A stretch of DNA of 64,000 nt from JAFLCL01 sp039809495 (lineage in GTDB: Bacteria > Myxococcota_A > Polyangia > Polyangiales > Sandaracinaceae). The stretch's first letter is position 1; the number at the start of each line of letters is the position of its first letter. Positions 52,934-61,479 of the stretch are shown here, piece by piece. A model generated the notes under the pieces. The model worked only from the letters and a program-made list of their open reading frames with translations, had not been told where the DNA came from and ran no database searches. Location: NCBI GenBank assembly GCA_039809495.1, contig JBDHVC010000007.1, positions 48,457-112,456 of the forward strand, written 5' to 3'. The translations under genes were made by a program, and so were the position numbers.

Positions 52934-55339
52934 TCAGCCCAAAGGGACCCAGCAGAGCTCGAGGCGATCGAGCTCTACGCCGCTCTTGAGCGGCCGGATC
53001 GCGCGGGAGACGAGCTCGACGTGCTCGGGGCGCCAGCTCTCGAGCAGCGCTCGCCGCGCGGCGTCCACGTCCGCCTCGAGCCCCGCGAGCTCCGCCTTAC
53101 GGTCGTCGAGCGCGGCCTTCGCGAGGTCCTTGCTCGCGCTCCGGCTCGCCGCCGAGCGCGCCGAGCGGGCCGCGCGCGAGATCCCCGTCGTGACGGAGCG
53201 ACGGCGACCGCCGAAGACCGCGCCGAGCAGGCTCGCCCCGATCTCGATCCCCGAGGCGACGTTCGCGCTCACGCCGTCGGCGCTCGCCTTCGCGAACCTC
53301 CGCTCGGCGTCCGCCACCCGGACGCGCGCGCGATCGATCTTGGGCTGCCACTTCGCCATCAGCTTCGTGAGCTCCGCGTCGCGCCCGCTCGTGACGGCGC
53401 TCGCCACGCGCGCCCGAAACGCCTCCTCGCGCTCGTCGGGCGCGCTGACGAGGCCGAGGGCCGGGACCGACGCGAGGACGAGGGGTCGATCGCGCACGAC
53501 GTGATCGATCACGGCCCGTTGCCAGCGCTTGAACATCGCGGGCCGCGCCGCCCCTTCGGGGAGCGGGAGGAGGCTCGCGTCGGCGCGAGGCGCGTCCTCG
53601 AGCGTGGGCTCGCGCTCGAAGACCCACGCGCTCGGCCAGTCCGGCCCCTCGTCGAGGAGCGGCGCGATCAGGAGCAAGCGCCGCAGGACGTCCAGGCCTG
53701 CCTTGGCGTCCGCGTATCGGACGCTCACGGCGGCGAGCGCGCCCGCGCGGTACACACGCGGCGAGGGGAGCTCGGCGCGGACGAGGAAGCGCTCGCGGAT
53801 CTCCGGCGGCAAGACCGGGCGACCCGACGCGAGAGCGCCCGACGCGAGCGGGCCCGACGCGAGGGGGGACGCCGCGCTCGCGATCGTCGCGTCCTCACCC
53901 TGCGTCGTGCCCCCCGCCGCGCCTCCGGCGCCGTCGAGCGCGCGCTCGCTCGCCAGAGAGGCGGCGCCGCGAGCGAGCCGCCGCACCTCGTCGCGGGCGA
54001 GCGGCCCCCGCAGGTACGAGAGCGCCCAGCGCGACTGCAAGAGGACGGGGCGCTCCTCGTGGACCGATCGCACGAGGAACGTGCGCGGCGCGAGCCCCGA
54101 GAGGAGGCGATCCAGCTCGGCGCGATCCACCCGGTCGCCGCTCGTGGACGCGGCGCTCTCGAGTCCGTCGAGCACGCGGAGCTTGTCGCGCTCGGTCTGG
54201 AGGCGCCCGAGGAACCACGTGCCCGCGTTCGAGAGCCCCTTGTAGTCGAGATCGACCGGGTTCTGGGTCGCGAGCACGATGCCGAGCCCGAACGCGCGCG
54301 CCTGCTTGAGGAGCGTCAGCATGAGCGTCTTGCTCGGCGGGCTCGCGACGGGCGGGAAGTAGCCGAACACCTCGTCCATGTAGAGCACGGCGCGCAGCTC
54401 GTTCGTACCGCTCTGGGCGCGCATCCACGCGAGCAGCTCGCCGAGGAGCGAGGTCACGAAGAACATCCGATCGGTGTCCGAGAGGTGCGAGAGCGTCAGG
54501 ATCGAGAGCTTCGGGCGGCCCTCCGGGGTCCAGAGGAGCCTCCCTGCGTCGAGGGGCTCGCCGCTCGTGAAGCCGGCCATCGCGGGCGAGGCGAAGGCGT
54601 TGTTGAGCTGGGCGGCGAGCGCGGCGCGCGCCTTCGAGGGGATGACGGCCTCGAGGTCCATCACCCCCAGCCGCGCGAAGGGCGGCGTCTGGATGGCGCG
54701 GAGCAGCTCGACGAGATCGAGGCCGCGCCCCTCGCCCCACGTCCGGAGCAGGATCGTCGCGAGGAGCGTGTGCTCGGGGCTCTTCACGGGGTTCGGATCG
54801 ATGCCGACGAGCGTGAGGAGCCCCGACGCGACCGCGAGCGCGCGATCGTTCAGCGCCTCGGGATCCGCGTCGGGCGGCGGCGCGCCGAGCGGCGGCATGA
54901 GCGAGAGCGGGCGCCCGAGCGAGCTCCCCGGTGTGTAGAGCACGCGCTCGACCGACGCCGTGAACCGCGCGATCCGATCGCCCCCCTCCCCCCACTCGGC
55001 GAGCCCCTTCGCGTGGCGCGCCGCGATCGCGGCCGGATCCTGGCCGGGCTCGACCCACGGAGCGAAGGACGCCGCGTCGAGCGAGGGGAACGCGAGCATC
55101 AGGTTGCCGAGGTCGCCCTTCGGGTCGATCGCGATCGCCGGGATCCCCTGCATCGCGAGCTCCTCGAGCAGGACGGTCCCGAGCCCGGTCTTGCCCGAGC
55201 CGGTCATGCCCACGATCACGCCGTGCGTGGTGAGGTGCTTGGCGGGGAGGCCGATCGGCGCGCCCGCGTGGGAGGCCTCGCGCCCGAGGTAGAGCGCGCC
55301 CTCGGCCAGCTCGACGCCTTCGAGTCCGTCGTTCTGCAT
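52934..55339 (-). CDS. HerA-like ATPase (DUF87 / VirB4-TraG superfamily)
   Basis: 801 residues, cytoplasmic. An N-terminal HAS-barrel-like stretch precedes Walker A GMTGSGKTGLG (residues about 44-54). AIAIDPKGDLGNLMLAF lies just downstream, and VLYMDEVFGYFPPVASPPSK is the Walker B region, with LATQNPVDLDYKGLSNA as the sensor. The region after residue 480 contains LASG repeats, then an unassigned alpha-helical C-terminus with a coiled coil near 740-790. HerA ATPases usually pump DNA with NurA, or act with a nuclease in defence, but no nuclease gene is adjacent here. The ATG at MQNDGLEG follows from fold position. Confidence 0.82.
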   Translation of the reverse strand: MQNDGLEGVELAEGALYLGREASHAGAPIGLPAKHLTTHGVIVGMTGSGKTGLGTVLLEELAMQGIPAIAIDPKGDLGNLMLAFPSLDAASFAPWVEPGQDPAAIAARHAKGLAEWGEGGDRIARFTASVERVLYTPGSSLGRPLSLMPPLGAPPPDADPEALNDRALAVASGLLTLVGIDPNPVKSPEHTLLATILLRTWGEGRGLDLVELLRAIQTPPFARLGVMDLEAVIPSKARAALAAQLNNAFASPAMAGFTSGEPLDAGRLLWTPEGRPKLSILTLSHLSDTDRMFFVTSLLGELLAWMRAQSGTNELRAVLYMDEVFGYFPPVASPPSKTLMLTLLKQARAFGLGIVLATQNPVDLDYKGLSNAGTWFLGRLQTERDKLRVLDGLESAASTSGDRVDRAELDRLLSGLAPRTFLVRSVHEERPVLLQSRWALSYLRGPLARDEVRRLARGAASLASERALDGAGGAAGGTTQGEDATIASAASPLASGPLASGALASGRPVLPPEIRERFLVRAELPSPRVYRAGALAAVSVRYADAKAGLDVLRRLLLIAPLLDEGPDWPSAWVFEREPTLEDAPRADASLLPLPEGAARPAMFKRWQRAVIDHVVRDRPLVLASVPALGLVSAPDEREEAFRARVASAVTSGRDAELTKLMAKWQPKIDRARVRVADAERRFAKASADGVSANVASGIEIGASLLGAVFGGRRRSVTTGISRAARSARSAASRSASKDLAKAALDDRKAELAGLEADVDAARRALLESWRPEHVELVSRAIRPLKSGVELDRLELCWVPLG
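53823..53867. repeat. Imperfect 15-bp tandem repeat, three copies, in-frame
   Basis: CCCGACGCGAG followed by four variable bases repeats three times and encodes LASG(P/A/R) units within the HerA-like protein. Confidence 0.85.
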
Positions 55340-55349
55340 CGGTGGCGCG

Positions 55350-55355
55350 AGGATA
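55350..55355 (-). promoter_or_regulatory. Candidate -10 hexamer TATCCT
   Basis: TATCCT lies 10 nt before the ATG of the HerA-like gene. The leader would be about four bases. Confidence 0.3.
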
Positions 55356-55386
55356 GCCCCGAGCGCGGCGCGCGGGAGGCGCGGCG

Positions 55387-56523
55387 TCAGCCGGCGACGC
55401 TCCGGCCGATCACGACGCGCTGGATCTCGCTCGTCCCTTCGTAGATCCGCGCCACGCGCACGTCGCGGTAGTAGCGCTCGACGTCGTACTCCTTCACGTA
55501 GCCGTAGCCGCCGTGGATCTGGAGCGCGCGATCGCAGACGCGGCCCGCCGCCTCGGTCGCGTAGAGCTTCGCCATCGCCGCCTGCGTCGAGAAGCTCTGG
55601 CGCGTCTCTTTGAGGTGGGCCGCGCGGTAGGTGAGCAGGCGCGCCGCGTCGAGCTCGGTCCGAGCGTCCGCGATCATCCACTGGATCGCCTGGTGCTCGG
55701 CGAGCGCCTTGCCGAAGGTCCTGCGCTCCTTCGCGTACTCGAGCCCCGCCTCGAGCGCCGCCTCCGCGATGCCGATCGCCTGCGACGCGATCCCGATCCG
55801 ACCGCCGTCGAGGGCCATCATCGCGATCTTGAAGCCCCCGTTCAGCTCGCCGAGGAGCGCGTGGCTCGGCACGCGCAGCCCCTCGAAGTGGAGCGCGGTC
55901 GTCGCGCTGCCGCGGAGCCCCATCTTGTCCTCGTGGTGCCCGATCGTGAGCCCGGGCGTCCCGGCCTCGACGAGGAAGCACGAGATCCCGCGGGTCCCGG
56001 GGCCTCCGGTCCGCGCCCAGACGACGAAGACGCCGGCGATGTCGCCGCTCGTGATCCACTGCTTGGCGCCGTCGAGCACGAACGCGTCGCCGTCGCGCCG
56101 AGCGCTCGTCCGCATCGCGCCGGGATCGCTCCCCGCCTCGGGCTCGGAGAGCGCGAAGCTCCCCGCCGCGAACGCGCCGCTCGCGAGCTTGGGCACGTAC
56201 GCGCGCCGCTGCGCCTCCGTACCGAAGCGCGCGATCACCTCGGCGACCATGTTCGTCACGGACATCGTGACGGCGGTCGACGCGCAGCCACGCGCGACCT
56301 CGGTGATCGCCGCCGAGTAGGCGGTGACGCTCGCGCCGGCGCCCCCCAGCTCCTCGGGCAAGGTCAGCGCCATCATCCCGAGCTCCGCGAGGCCCTTCAG
56401 GAGCGCGCTGGGGATCCGCTCCTCGCGATCGATCGACGCCGCGCGCGGGACGATCTCCTTCTCCGCGTAGTCGCGCGCGCTCGCCTGCACCAGCCGCGCG
56501 GTCTCGTCGAGCTCGAAGTCCAT
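55387..56523 (-). CDS. Acyl-CoA dehydrogenase (short-chain type)
   Basis: 378 residues covering a complete FAD-dependent acyl-CoA dehydrogenase: helical N-domain (MDFELDETARLVQ...), beta-domain with FALSEPEAGSDPGAM and WITSGDIAGVFVVWA, and C-domain with MALDGGRIGIASQAIGIAEAAL, QIHGGYGYVKEYDVERYYRD and the catalytic Glu in IYEGTSEIQR near residue 363. It performs the first step of beta-oxidation or branched-chain catabolism using ETF. It is a paralogue of the gene at 57338. GAGGGAGAGAC upstream of the ATG is a good Shine-Dalgarno. Confidence 0.95.
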   Translation of the reverse strand: MDFELDETARLVQASARDYAEKEIVPRAASIDREERIPSALLKGLAELGMMALTLPEELGGAGASVTAYSAAITEVARGCASTAVTMSVTNMVAEVIARFGTEAQRRAYVPKLASGAFAAGSFALSEPEAGSDPGAMRTSARRDGDAFVLDGAKQWITSGDIAGVFVVWARTGGPGTRGISCFLVEAGTPGLTIGHHEDKMGLRGSATTALHFEGLRVPSHALLGELNGGFKIAMMALDGGRIGIASQAIGIAEAALEAGLEYAKERRTFGKALAEHQAIQWMIADARTELDAARLLTYRAAHLKETRQSFSTQAAMAKLYATEAAGRVCDRALQIHGGYGYVKEYDVERYYRDVRVARIYEGTSEIQRVVIGRSVAG

Positions 56524-56572
56524 GTCTCTCCCTCGGGGTGTCGCGCGCCGAGCCGAGCCCGGCGTCGCCCTG

Positions 56573-57304
56573 TCAGAGATCGAAGGTCACCTTGGCGGGG
56601 TAGCTCCCCGGGTCGGGCATGCGCCAGCTCGAGACGCCCGCGGCGACGCAGTCGATCTGCGCCGAGGTGGCCTCGTCCGACGCCGCGACGCCGACCGCGA
56701 GCACCTGCCCGCCGCTCCCGACGTACGCCGTGACGTGGTAGCCGCGCAGGCCGCCGCACGAGGCGACGAGCGGCGCCGCGCTCGCGCTCAGCGTCGCGGC
56801 GATCTGGCTCGAAGTCCACGCGGTGGGCGGGCGCACGTCGGCGGGGGCGCCGACGCCGAAGCCCCACGAGAATTCGGCCTCCCCGCCGCGCGGGCGCGGA
56901 AAGCGGACCGCGCGCGCGCGCTCGACGATGCAGCGCTCGACCGCGCGGTGCCCGATCGAGCTCTGGCTCGGGTACACCCACCGCACGCTACCGTCGGTGT
57001 GGATGCGGAACGCGAGGCGGATGTCACCGCCGACGAAGTCGAGATCGCCCGCCTCGGAGAAGCACCGCGCGAAGCCGTCGGCGCGCGGCTCGAGCGTCAT
57101 CGTGACCTGCTCGCGTGAGATCGCCCCGAGCAGACCCTCGATCTGGAGCCCGTCGTTCGGCTCCTCCCTGGGCTCTTCCGCGCCGGAGGAGCCGCGCGAG
57201 GAGGCGCTCGCGCGCTCGGCCTCGCCGTCCTCGCTCGACCCTCCACACCCGACCGACGAGAGCGCGGCGACGATCGCCACGACGGACCACACGGCTCTTC
57301 GCAT
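56573..57304 (-). CDS. Lipoprotein with AgmX/PglI-like domain
   Basis: 243 residues. The signal peptide ends in LSSVGC, a lipobox. A Ser/Glu-rich linker follows. Residues about 70-150 match an AgmX/PglI-type C-terminal domain: ARCFSEAGDLDFVGGDIRL, HTDGSVRWVYP, VERCIVERARAVRFPRPRGG. A second, similar unit with CGGLRGYHVTAYVGSGGQV and CVAAGVSSWRMPDP occupies 175-240. GGAGGT lies 7 nt before the ATG. Its position between two acyl-CoA dehydrogenases is odd; I see no functional link. Confidence 0.7.
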   Translation of the reverse strand: MRRAVWSVVAIVAALSSVGCGGSSEDGEAERASASSRGSSGAEEPREEPNDGLQIEGLLGAISREQVTMTLEPRADGFARCFSEAGDLDFVGGDIRLAFRIHTDGSVRWVYPSQSSIGHRAVERCIVERARAVRFPRPRGGEAEFSWGFGVGAPADVRPPTAWTSSQIAATLSASAAPLVASCGGLRGYHVTAYVGSGGQVLAVGVAASDEATSAQIDCVAAGVSSWRMPDPGSYPAKVTFDL

Positions 57305-57337
57305 CCGACGACCTCCTCGAGCTTGGGACCAGGCGGC

Positions 57338-58480
57338 TCAGGCCTTCAACGTGTTCGCGGCGACGACGATCCGCTGGATCTCGCTCGTCCCCTCGTAGAT
57401 CTCCGTGATGCGCGCGTCGCGGTAGTGGCGCTCCACGTCGTACTCGGTGCTGTAGCCGTAGCCGCCGTGGATCTGGATGGCCTTGTGCGCGATGCGGGTC
57501 GCCGCCTCGGACGCGAAGAGCTTGGCCATCGCCGACTCCTTCGAGTGGCGCACGCCCTTGTCCTTCAGGGTCGCGGCGCGCAGCGTGAGCAGGCGCGCGG
57601 CGTCGAGCTCCGTCGCCATGTCGGCGAGCATGAATTGGATCGCCTGCTTCTGCGCGATCGGCTCGCCGAACGCCTTGCGCACCTTCGCGTACTCGACCGC
57701 CTTCTCGAGCGCGGCCCGCGCGATCCCGAGCGCCTGCGACGCGATGCCGATGCGCCCCCCGTCGAGCGTCGCCATCGCGATCTTGAAGCCCATGCCCTTC
57801 TCGCCGAGCAGGTTCTCCTTCGGCACCTTCACGTTCTCGAAGAACACCGTGCACGAGTGGGCCGCGTGGATCCCGAGCTTGTGATCGCGCGCGTTCTGCG
57901 TGAAGCCGGGCGTCCCGCGCTCGATGACGAGCGCCGTCGTGCCCTTGGCGCCGAGCGCCCGATCGTGCGCGACGAAGAGGAGGATGACGTCGGCGTGCGG
58001 CCCGTTCGTGATCCAGTTCTTCGCGCCGTTGACGATGAAGTGGTCGCCCTTGTCCTCCGCGACCGTCTCCATGTGCGAGGCGTCGGAGCCCGAGGCGGGC
58101 TCGGTGAGCCCGAAGCAGCCGAGCTTCTTCCCGCTCGCGAGCGGCGCGAGGAAGCGCCTCTTCTGATCGTCGTTGCCGAACTTGTAGAGCGGATCGCAGA
58201 CGAGCGAATTGTTCACGCTCATGATCACGCCGGTCGAGGCGCACGCGCGCGACACCTCCTCCATCGCGAGCACGTAGCTCACGGCGTCGGCGCCAGCGCC
58301 CCCGTGCTCTTCGGGGATCGCGAGCCCGAGCAGGCCGAGCTCGCCCATCCGGGCGACCAGCTCCGCGGGCCAGCGCCCCTCCCTGTCGAGCTCGCGCGCC
58401 TTGGGCTCGACCTCGCGGACCGCGAAGTCGCGCGCCATCTGTTGAATCATCGCCTGTTCTTCGGTGAGCTCGAGGTTCAT
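57338..58480 (-). CDS. Acyl-CoA dehydrogenase (butyryl-CoA dehydrogenase-like)
   Basis: 380 residues. The same domains are present as in the downstream copy: FGLTEPASGSDASHM, WITNGPHADVILLFVA, MATLDGGRIGIASQALGIARAAL, QIHGGYGYSTEYDVERHYRDA and the catalytic Glu in IYEGTSEIQR. It resembles bacterial butyryl/short-chain enzymes. It starts MNLELTEEQAMIQQMARDF, which is the family start. The two dehydrogenases share long near-identical C-terminal stretches, which suggests duplication and divergence of substrate range. Confidence 0.95.
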   Translation of the reverse strand: MNLELTEEQAMIQQMARDFAVREVEPKARELDREGRWPAELVARMGELGLLGLAIPEEHGGAGADAVSYVLAMEEVSRACASTGVIMSVNNSLVCDPLYKFGNDDQKRRFLAPLASGKKLGCFGLTEPASGSDASHMETVAEDKGDHFIVNGAKNWITNGPHADVILLFVAHDRALGAKGTTALVIERGTPGFTQNARDHKLGIHAAHSCTVFFENVKVPKENLLGEKGMGFKIAMATLDGGRIGIASQALGIARAALEKAVEYAKVRKAFGEPIAQKQAIQFMLADMATELDAARLLTLRAATLKDKGVRHSKESAMAKLFASEAATRIAHKAIQIHGGYGYSTEYDVERHYRDARITEIYEGTSEIQRIVVAANTLKA

Positions 58481-58490
58481 GTCGCGCGCG

Positions 58491-58496
58491 ACTCTA
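58491..58496 (-). promoter_or_regulatory. Candidate -10 hexamer TAGAGT
   Basis: TAGAGT lies 10 nt before the ATG of the acyl-CoA dehydrogenase at 58480. No Shine-Dalgarno is evident. Confidence 0.3.
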
Positions 58497-58563
58497 GAGG
58501 CGAAGCGACCGCGGCGGCAAGCGTGTCGACCCGCGCCGCCCCGCGCGCGCTCACCGCGCGCGA

Positions 58564-59229
58564 TCAGCCCCCGATCGAGGGCTCGACGAGGGCGGGCGAG
58601 GCGAGGATCCCGGCCTCGTCGAACGAGAGCCCGGCGGCGTACGAGGGCGACGGCCCGAGGGCGATGCGGCCGCGCGCGATCGCGTCGATGACGAGCGGAT
58701 AGAGCCGATGCTCGACGCGCTGGATGCGCGCCTGGAGCGCGTCCTCGTCGTCCGTCGGGAGCACGGGCACCGCGCCCTGCGCGAGGATCGGCCCGGTGTC
58801 CACGCCCGCGTCGACGAGGTGGACGGTGCACCCCGAGACGCGCACGCCCGCGCGGAGCGCGTCGCGCGCCCCGTGCGCGCCCGGGAACGCCGGCAAGAGC
58901 GCGGGGTGGACGTTGAGGATCCGGTGCGCGAAGCGCGCGATGGTCTTCGGGCCGAGGATGCGCATGAAGCCTGCGCAGACGACGAGCTCGGGGTCGTACG
59001 CGGCGATCAGATCGGCGAGCGCCGCGTCCCACGCGGCGCGATCGGCGAACGCCTTGGGCGGGGCGAGCGCCGTCGCGACGCCCCGCTCCTCCGCGAACGC
59101 GAGCGCGGGCGCCTCGGCGCGGTCCGAGACGACGGCCACGATCCGCGCCGCGCACCGCCCCTCGTCGATCGCGTGGGCGATCGAGCGGAGGTTCGAGCCT
59201 CGCCCGGACACGAGGACGGCGAGCCTCAC
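58564..59229 (-). CDS. purN: Phosphoribosylglycinamide formyltransferase
   Basis: 221 residues, normal for PurN. It transfers a formyl group from 10-formyl-THF to GAR in purine biosynthesis. Motifs: LVSGRGSNLRSI (residues 6-17), VCAGFMRIL, catalytic ILNVHPALLPAFPG (Asn and His) and VDAGVDTGPILAQ (Asp). The GTG start has GAGGGGG upstream. No other pur gene is adjacent. Confidence 0.95.
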   Translation of the reverse strand: MRLAVLVSGRGSNLRSIAHAIDEGRCAARIVAVVSDRAEAPALAFAEERGVATALAPPKAFADRAAWDAALADLIAAYDPELVVCAGFMRILGPKTIARFAHRILNVHPALLPAFPGAHGARDALRAGVRVSGCTVHLVDAGVDTGPILAQGAVPVLPTDDEDALQARIQRVEHRLYPLVIDAIARGRIALGPSPSYAAGLSFDEAGILASPALVEPSIGG

Positions 59230-59263
59230 CGTGCCCCCTCGAGGCGAGCGCGACGCGCCGCCC

Positions 59264-59512
59264 TCACGGCGTGGCCGCTCTGGGCGGGGGCGATGCCGTG
59301 GGCGGGGGGGCGGGAGCGCTCACGCTCGCGCCCTCCTCCTCGCCCGCGTCGTCGCGCAGCTCGGGGACGAAGACCGTGACGACGGCGACGGCGACGAGGA
59401 CGAGGAAGCCCACGACGAGGCCGATCATCGCGCCCGTGGGCCGGTCGCGCTCGTCGATCGACGCCTCGCTCGCGTCCGCGCCTTGCGTAGCCCTCGACGC
59501 GCCCTTCGCCAT
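59264..59512 (-). CDS. Small single-helix membrane protein
   Basis: 82 residues with one transmembrane helix (about 28-49, GAMIGLVVGFLVLVAVAVVTVF) and a Pro/Ala/Ser-rich C-terminal tail. AGAGGAG before the ATG is a clear Shine-Dalgarno, which supports it being real. It sits between proS and purN on the same strand and may be co-transcribed. I do not recognise the family. Confidence 0.55.
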   Translation of the reverse strand: MAKGASRATQGADASEASIDERDRPTGAMIGLVVGFLVLVAVAVVTVFVPELRDDAGEEEGASVSAPAPPPTASPPPRAATP

Positions 59513-59540
59513 CGCCGCTCCTCTCTCGCTCGACCCTCGC

Positions 59541-61295
59541 TCAAGCCATCGGCACGAGCCGCACGCCCGCCTCGCGGATCCGCTCGAGCAGGCGCGAGGC
59601 GACCTCGGCGATCGGAACCATCGAGGCGTCCTTCTCGTTCCGCGCCTTCAGCTCGAGCTTGCCCTCCGCGAGGCCGCGCTTACCGACGACGACCCGGAGC
59701 GGGACGCCGAGGAGGTCGGCGTCCTTGAATTTCACGCCCGGCCGCTCGTCGCGATCGTCGAGGAGCACCTCGACGCCCGCGCGCTCGAGCTCGTCGTGCA
59801 GGCGAGCCGCCGTCTCGAGCAGCTCCGGCTCCTTGCCCGCGGGGACGACGACCACGTGGTAGGGCGCGATGGCGAGCGGCCAAAGGATGCCATCCTGGTC
59901 GTGGCTCTGCTCGATCGCGGTCGCGACGAGGCGCGAGACGCCGATCCCGTAGCAGCCCATGACGACGGGCTTCTCCTTCCCGTCCTCGTCGAGGAAGGTG
60001 CAATTCATCTTCGCCGAGTAGTGCGTCCCGAGCACGAAGATGTGGCCACCCTCGATGCCGCGATACGTCCCGAGGCGACCGCCGCAGCGTGGGCACGCGT
60101 CGCCGTCGCGAACGGTCCGGACGTCGACGAGGCGCGGGGCCGCGTCGCGACCGACGACCACGTTCGTGAGGTGGAAGCCCTCCTCGTTCGCGCCCGCGAC
60201 GAAGCCCGCGCCGCTCGCGAGCCGACGGTCCGCGAGCACCTCGAGGTCGGGGTGCGCCGCGAGCCCGACCGGCCCGATGTAGCCGGTGACGAGCCCGTAG
60301 CGCGCCGCCTCCTCCGCCGTCCCCAGCACGATCTCGCGGACGGCGCCGCGATCGCGCGAGAGGGCGTTCTGCACCTTGACCTCGTGCGCCTCGTCGTCGC
60401 CGCGCACGAAGACGAGCGCGTGCGTGACGCCCGCGTCCCGGATGACGCGGAAGAAGAGCGCCTTCATCGTCGCCGCGCTCGGGACGCCGAGGAAGGCCGC
60501 GACCTCGTCGATCGTCTTCTTGCCGGGGGTGGCGACCCTCTCGGACGCCTGGACCGCGCCCTCGTGCCGGGCCGGCTCGACCGACGTCGCGACCTCGACG
60601 TTCGCCGCGTACTCGCAGGCGCCGCAGGCGACGATGGCGTCCTCGCCCGTCTGCGCGAGCACCTGGAACTCCGCGCTCGTCTTGCCGCCGATGGCGCCCG
60701 AGTCGGCCTCGACGAGGCGGTAGTCGAGGCCCAGGCGCTGGAAGATGCGGTGGTAGGCGTCGCGCATCGTCCGGTAGCTCTCGAACGCCTTCTCCTCGCT
60801 CACGTCGAACGAGTACGCGTCCTTCATCATGAATTCCCGGCAGCGGAGCAGCCCCGCGCGCGGGCGCGCCTCGTCGCGGAATTTCATCTGGATCTGGTAG
60901 AGGTTCTGCGGGAGCTGCCGGTAGGAGCGCACGTCGCGGCGCACCATGTCGGTGATGATCTCCTCGTGCGTCGGGCCGAGGTGGTACTCGCCCCCTTTGC
61001 GATCCTTGAGGCGCAAGAGGACGTCGCCGTACACGTCCCAGCGGCCCGTCTCCTCGAAGTACTCGCGCGGGAGCAGGGCCGGCATCAGCACCTCCTGCGC
61101 GCCGGCGCGGTTCATCTCCTCGCGGACGATCCCGGCGATCTTGTGGAGCACCCGGAGCCCGAGCGGGAGCATCTCGTAGATGCCGGCGCCCACCATCCGC
61201 ACGAAGCCGCCGCGGAGCAGGAGGACGTGCGAGGGCGTGGTGGCGTCCTTCGGGACTTCCTTGAGGGTGGGGATGAAGGCCTGGGTGTAGCGCAT
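59541..61295 (-). CDS. proS: Prolyl-tRNA synthetase (bacterial type)
   Basis: 584 residues. Class II ProRS with the bacterial insertion (editing YbaK-like) domain. N-terminal MRYTQAFIPTLKEVPKDA and motif 1 are present; motif 2 is FRDEARPRAGLLRCREF-like; the INS domain occupies about residues 225-385; motif 3 is GCYGIGVSRLVATAIEQ; and the anticodon-binding domain is at the C-terminus. The INS domain clears misacylated Ala-tRNA-Pro. The ATG is taken because MRYTQAFIPT is the usual start; a TATGCC hexamer lies 9 nt upstream. Confidence 0.97.
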   Translation of the reverse strand: MRYTQAFIPTLKEVPKDATTPSHVLLLRGGFVRMVGAGIYEMLPLGLRVLHKIAGIVREEMNRAGAQEVLMPALLPREYFEETGRWDVYGDVLLRLKDRKGGEYHLGPTHEEIITDMVRRDVRSYRQLPQNLYQIQMKFRDEARPRAGLLRCREFMMKDAYSFDVSEEKAFESYRTMRDAYHRIFQRLGLDYRLVEADSGAIGGKTSAEFQVLAQTGEDAIVACGACEYAANVEVATSVEPARHEGAVQASERVATPGKKTIDEVAAFLGVPSAATMKALFFRVIRDAGVTHALVFVRGDDEAHEVKVQNALSRDRGAVREIVLGTAEEAARYGLVTGYIGPVGLAAHPDLEVLADRRLASGAGFVAGANEEGFHLTNVVVGRDAAPRLVDVRTVRDGDACPRCGGRLGTYRGIEGGHIFVLGTHYSAKMNCTFLDEDGKEKPVVMGCYGIGVSRLVATAIEQSHDQDGILWPLAIAPYHVVVVPAGKEPELLETAARLHDELERAGVEVLLDDRDERPGVKFKDADLLGVPLRVVVGKRGLAEGKLELKARNEKDASMVPIAEVASRLLERIREAGVRLVPMA

Positions 61296-61304
61296 GCGAG
61301 CGCG

Positions 61305-61310
61305 GGCATA
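61305..61310 (-). promoter_or_regulatory. Candidate -10 hexamer TATGCC (proS)
   Basis: TATGCC lies 9 nt before the proS ATG. The predicted leader is two or three bases. Confidence 0.3.
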
Positions 61311-61392
61311 GCACGAGGCTCGTCGCGCGCGCCGTCCGGATCCATGGTTCGCGCTCGTTTTCCCCCACCCGCGCGGCCGCTCCACGGGGCGT

Positions 61393-61421
61393 TTGCGGGT
61401 CCGGAGCGGCTTCGCTACCTT
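61393..61421 (+). promoter_or_regulatory. Sigma-70 promoter TTGCGG-N17-TACCTT
   Basis: TTGCGG (61393-61398) and TACCTT (61416-61421) have the standard 17-nt spacing. Transcription would start about 50 nt before the parvulin ATG, giving an ordinary leader, unlike the leaderless candidates elsewhere. Confidence 0.5.
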
Positions 61422-61479
61422 TCGGCCCCTTTTCTCCCGGGGCGCGCTCGCGCGCTCCGCACCTCGTGAGTCCTCTCCG

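Noticed and set aside
52538..55444. A 968-residue plus-strand frame opposite the transglycosylase and HerA genes
   Set aside because: It is antisense with Arg/Glu-rich composition; the minus-strand genes have clear motifs (Walker A/B, SLT Glu).
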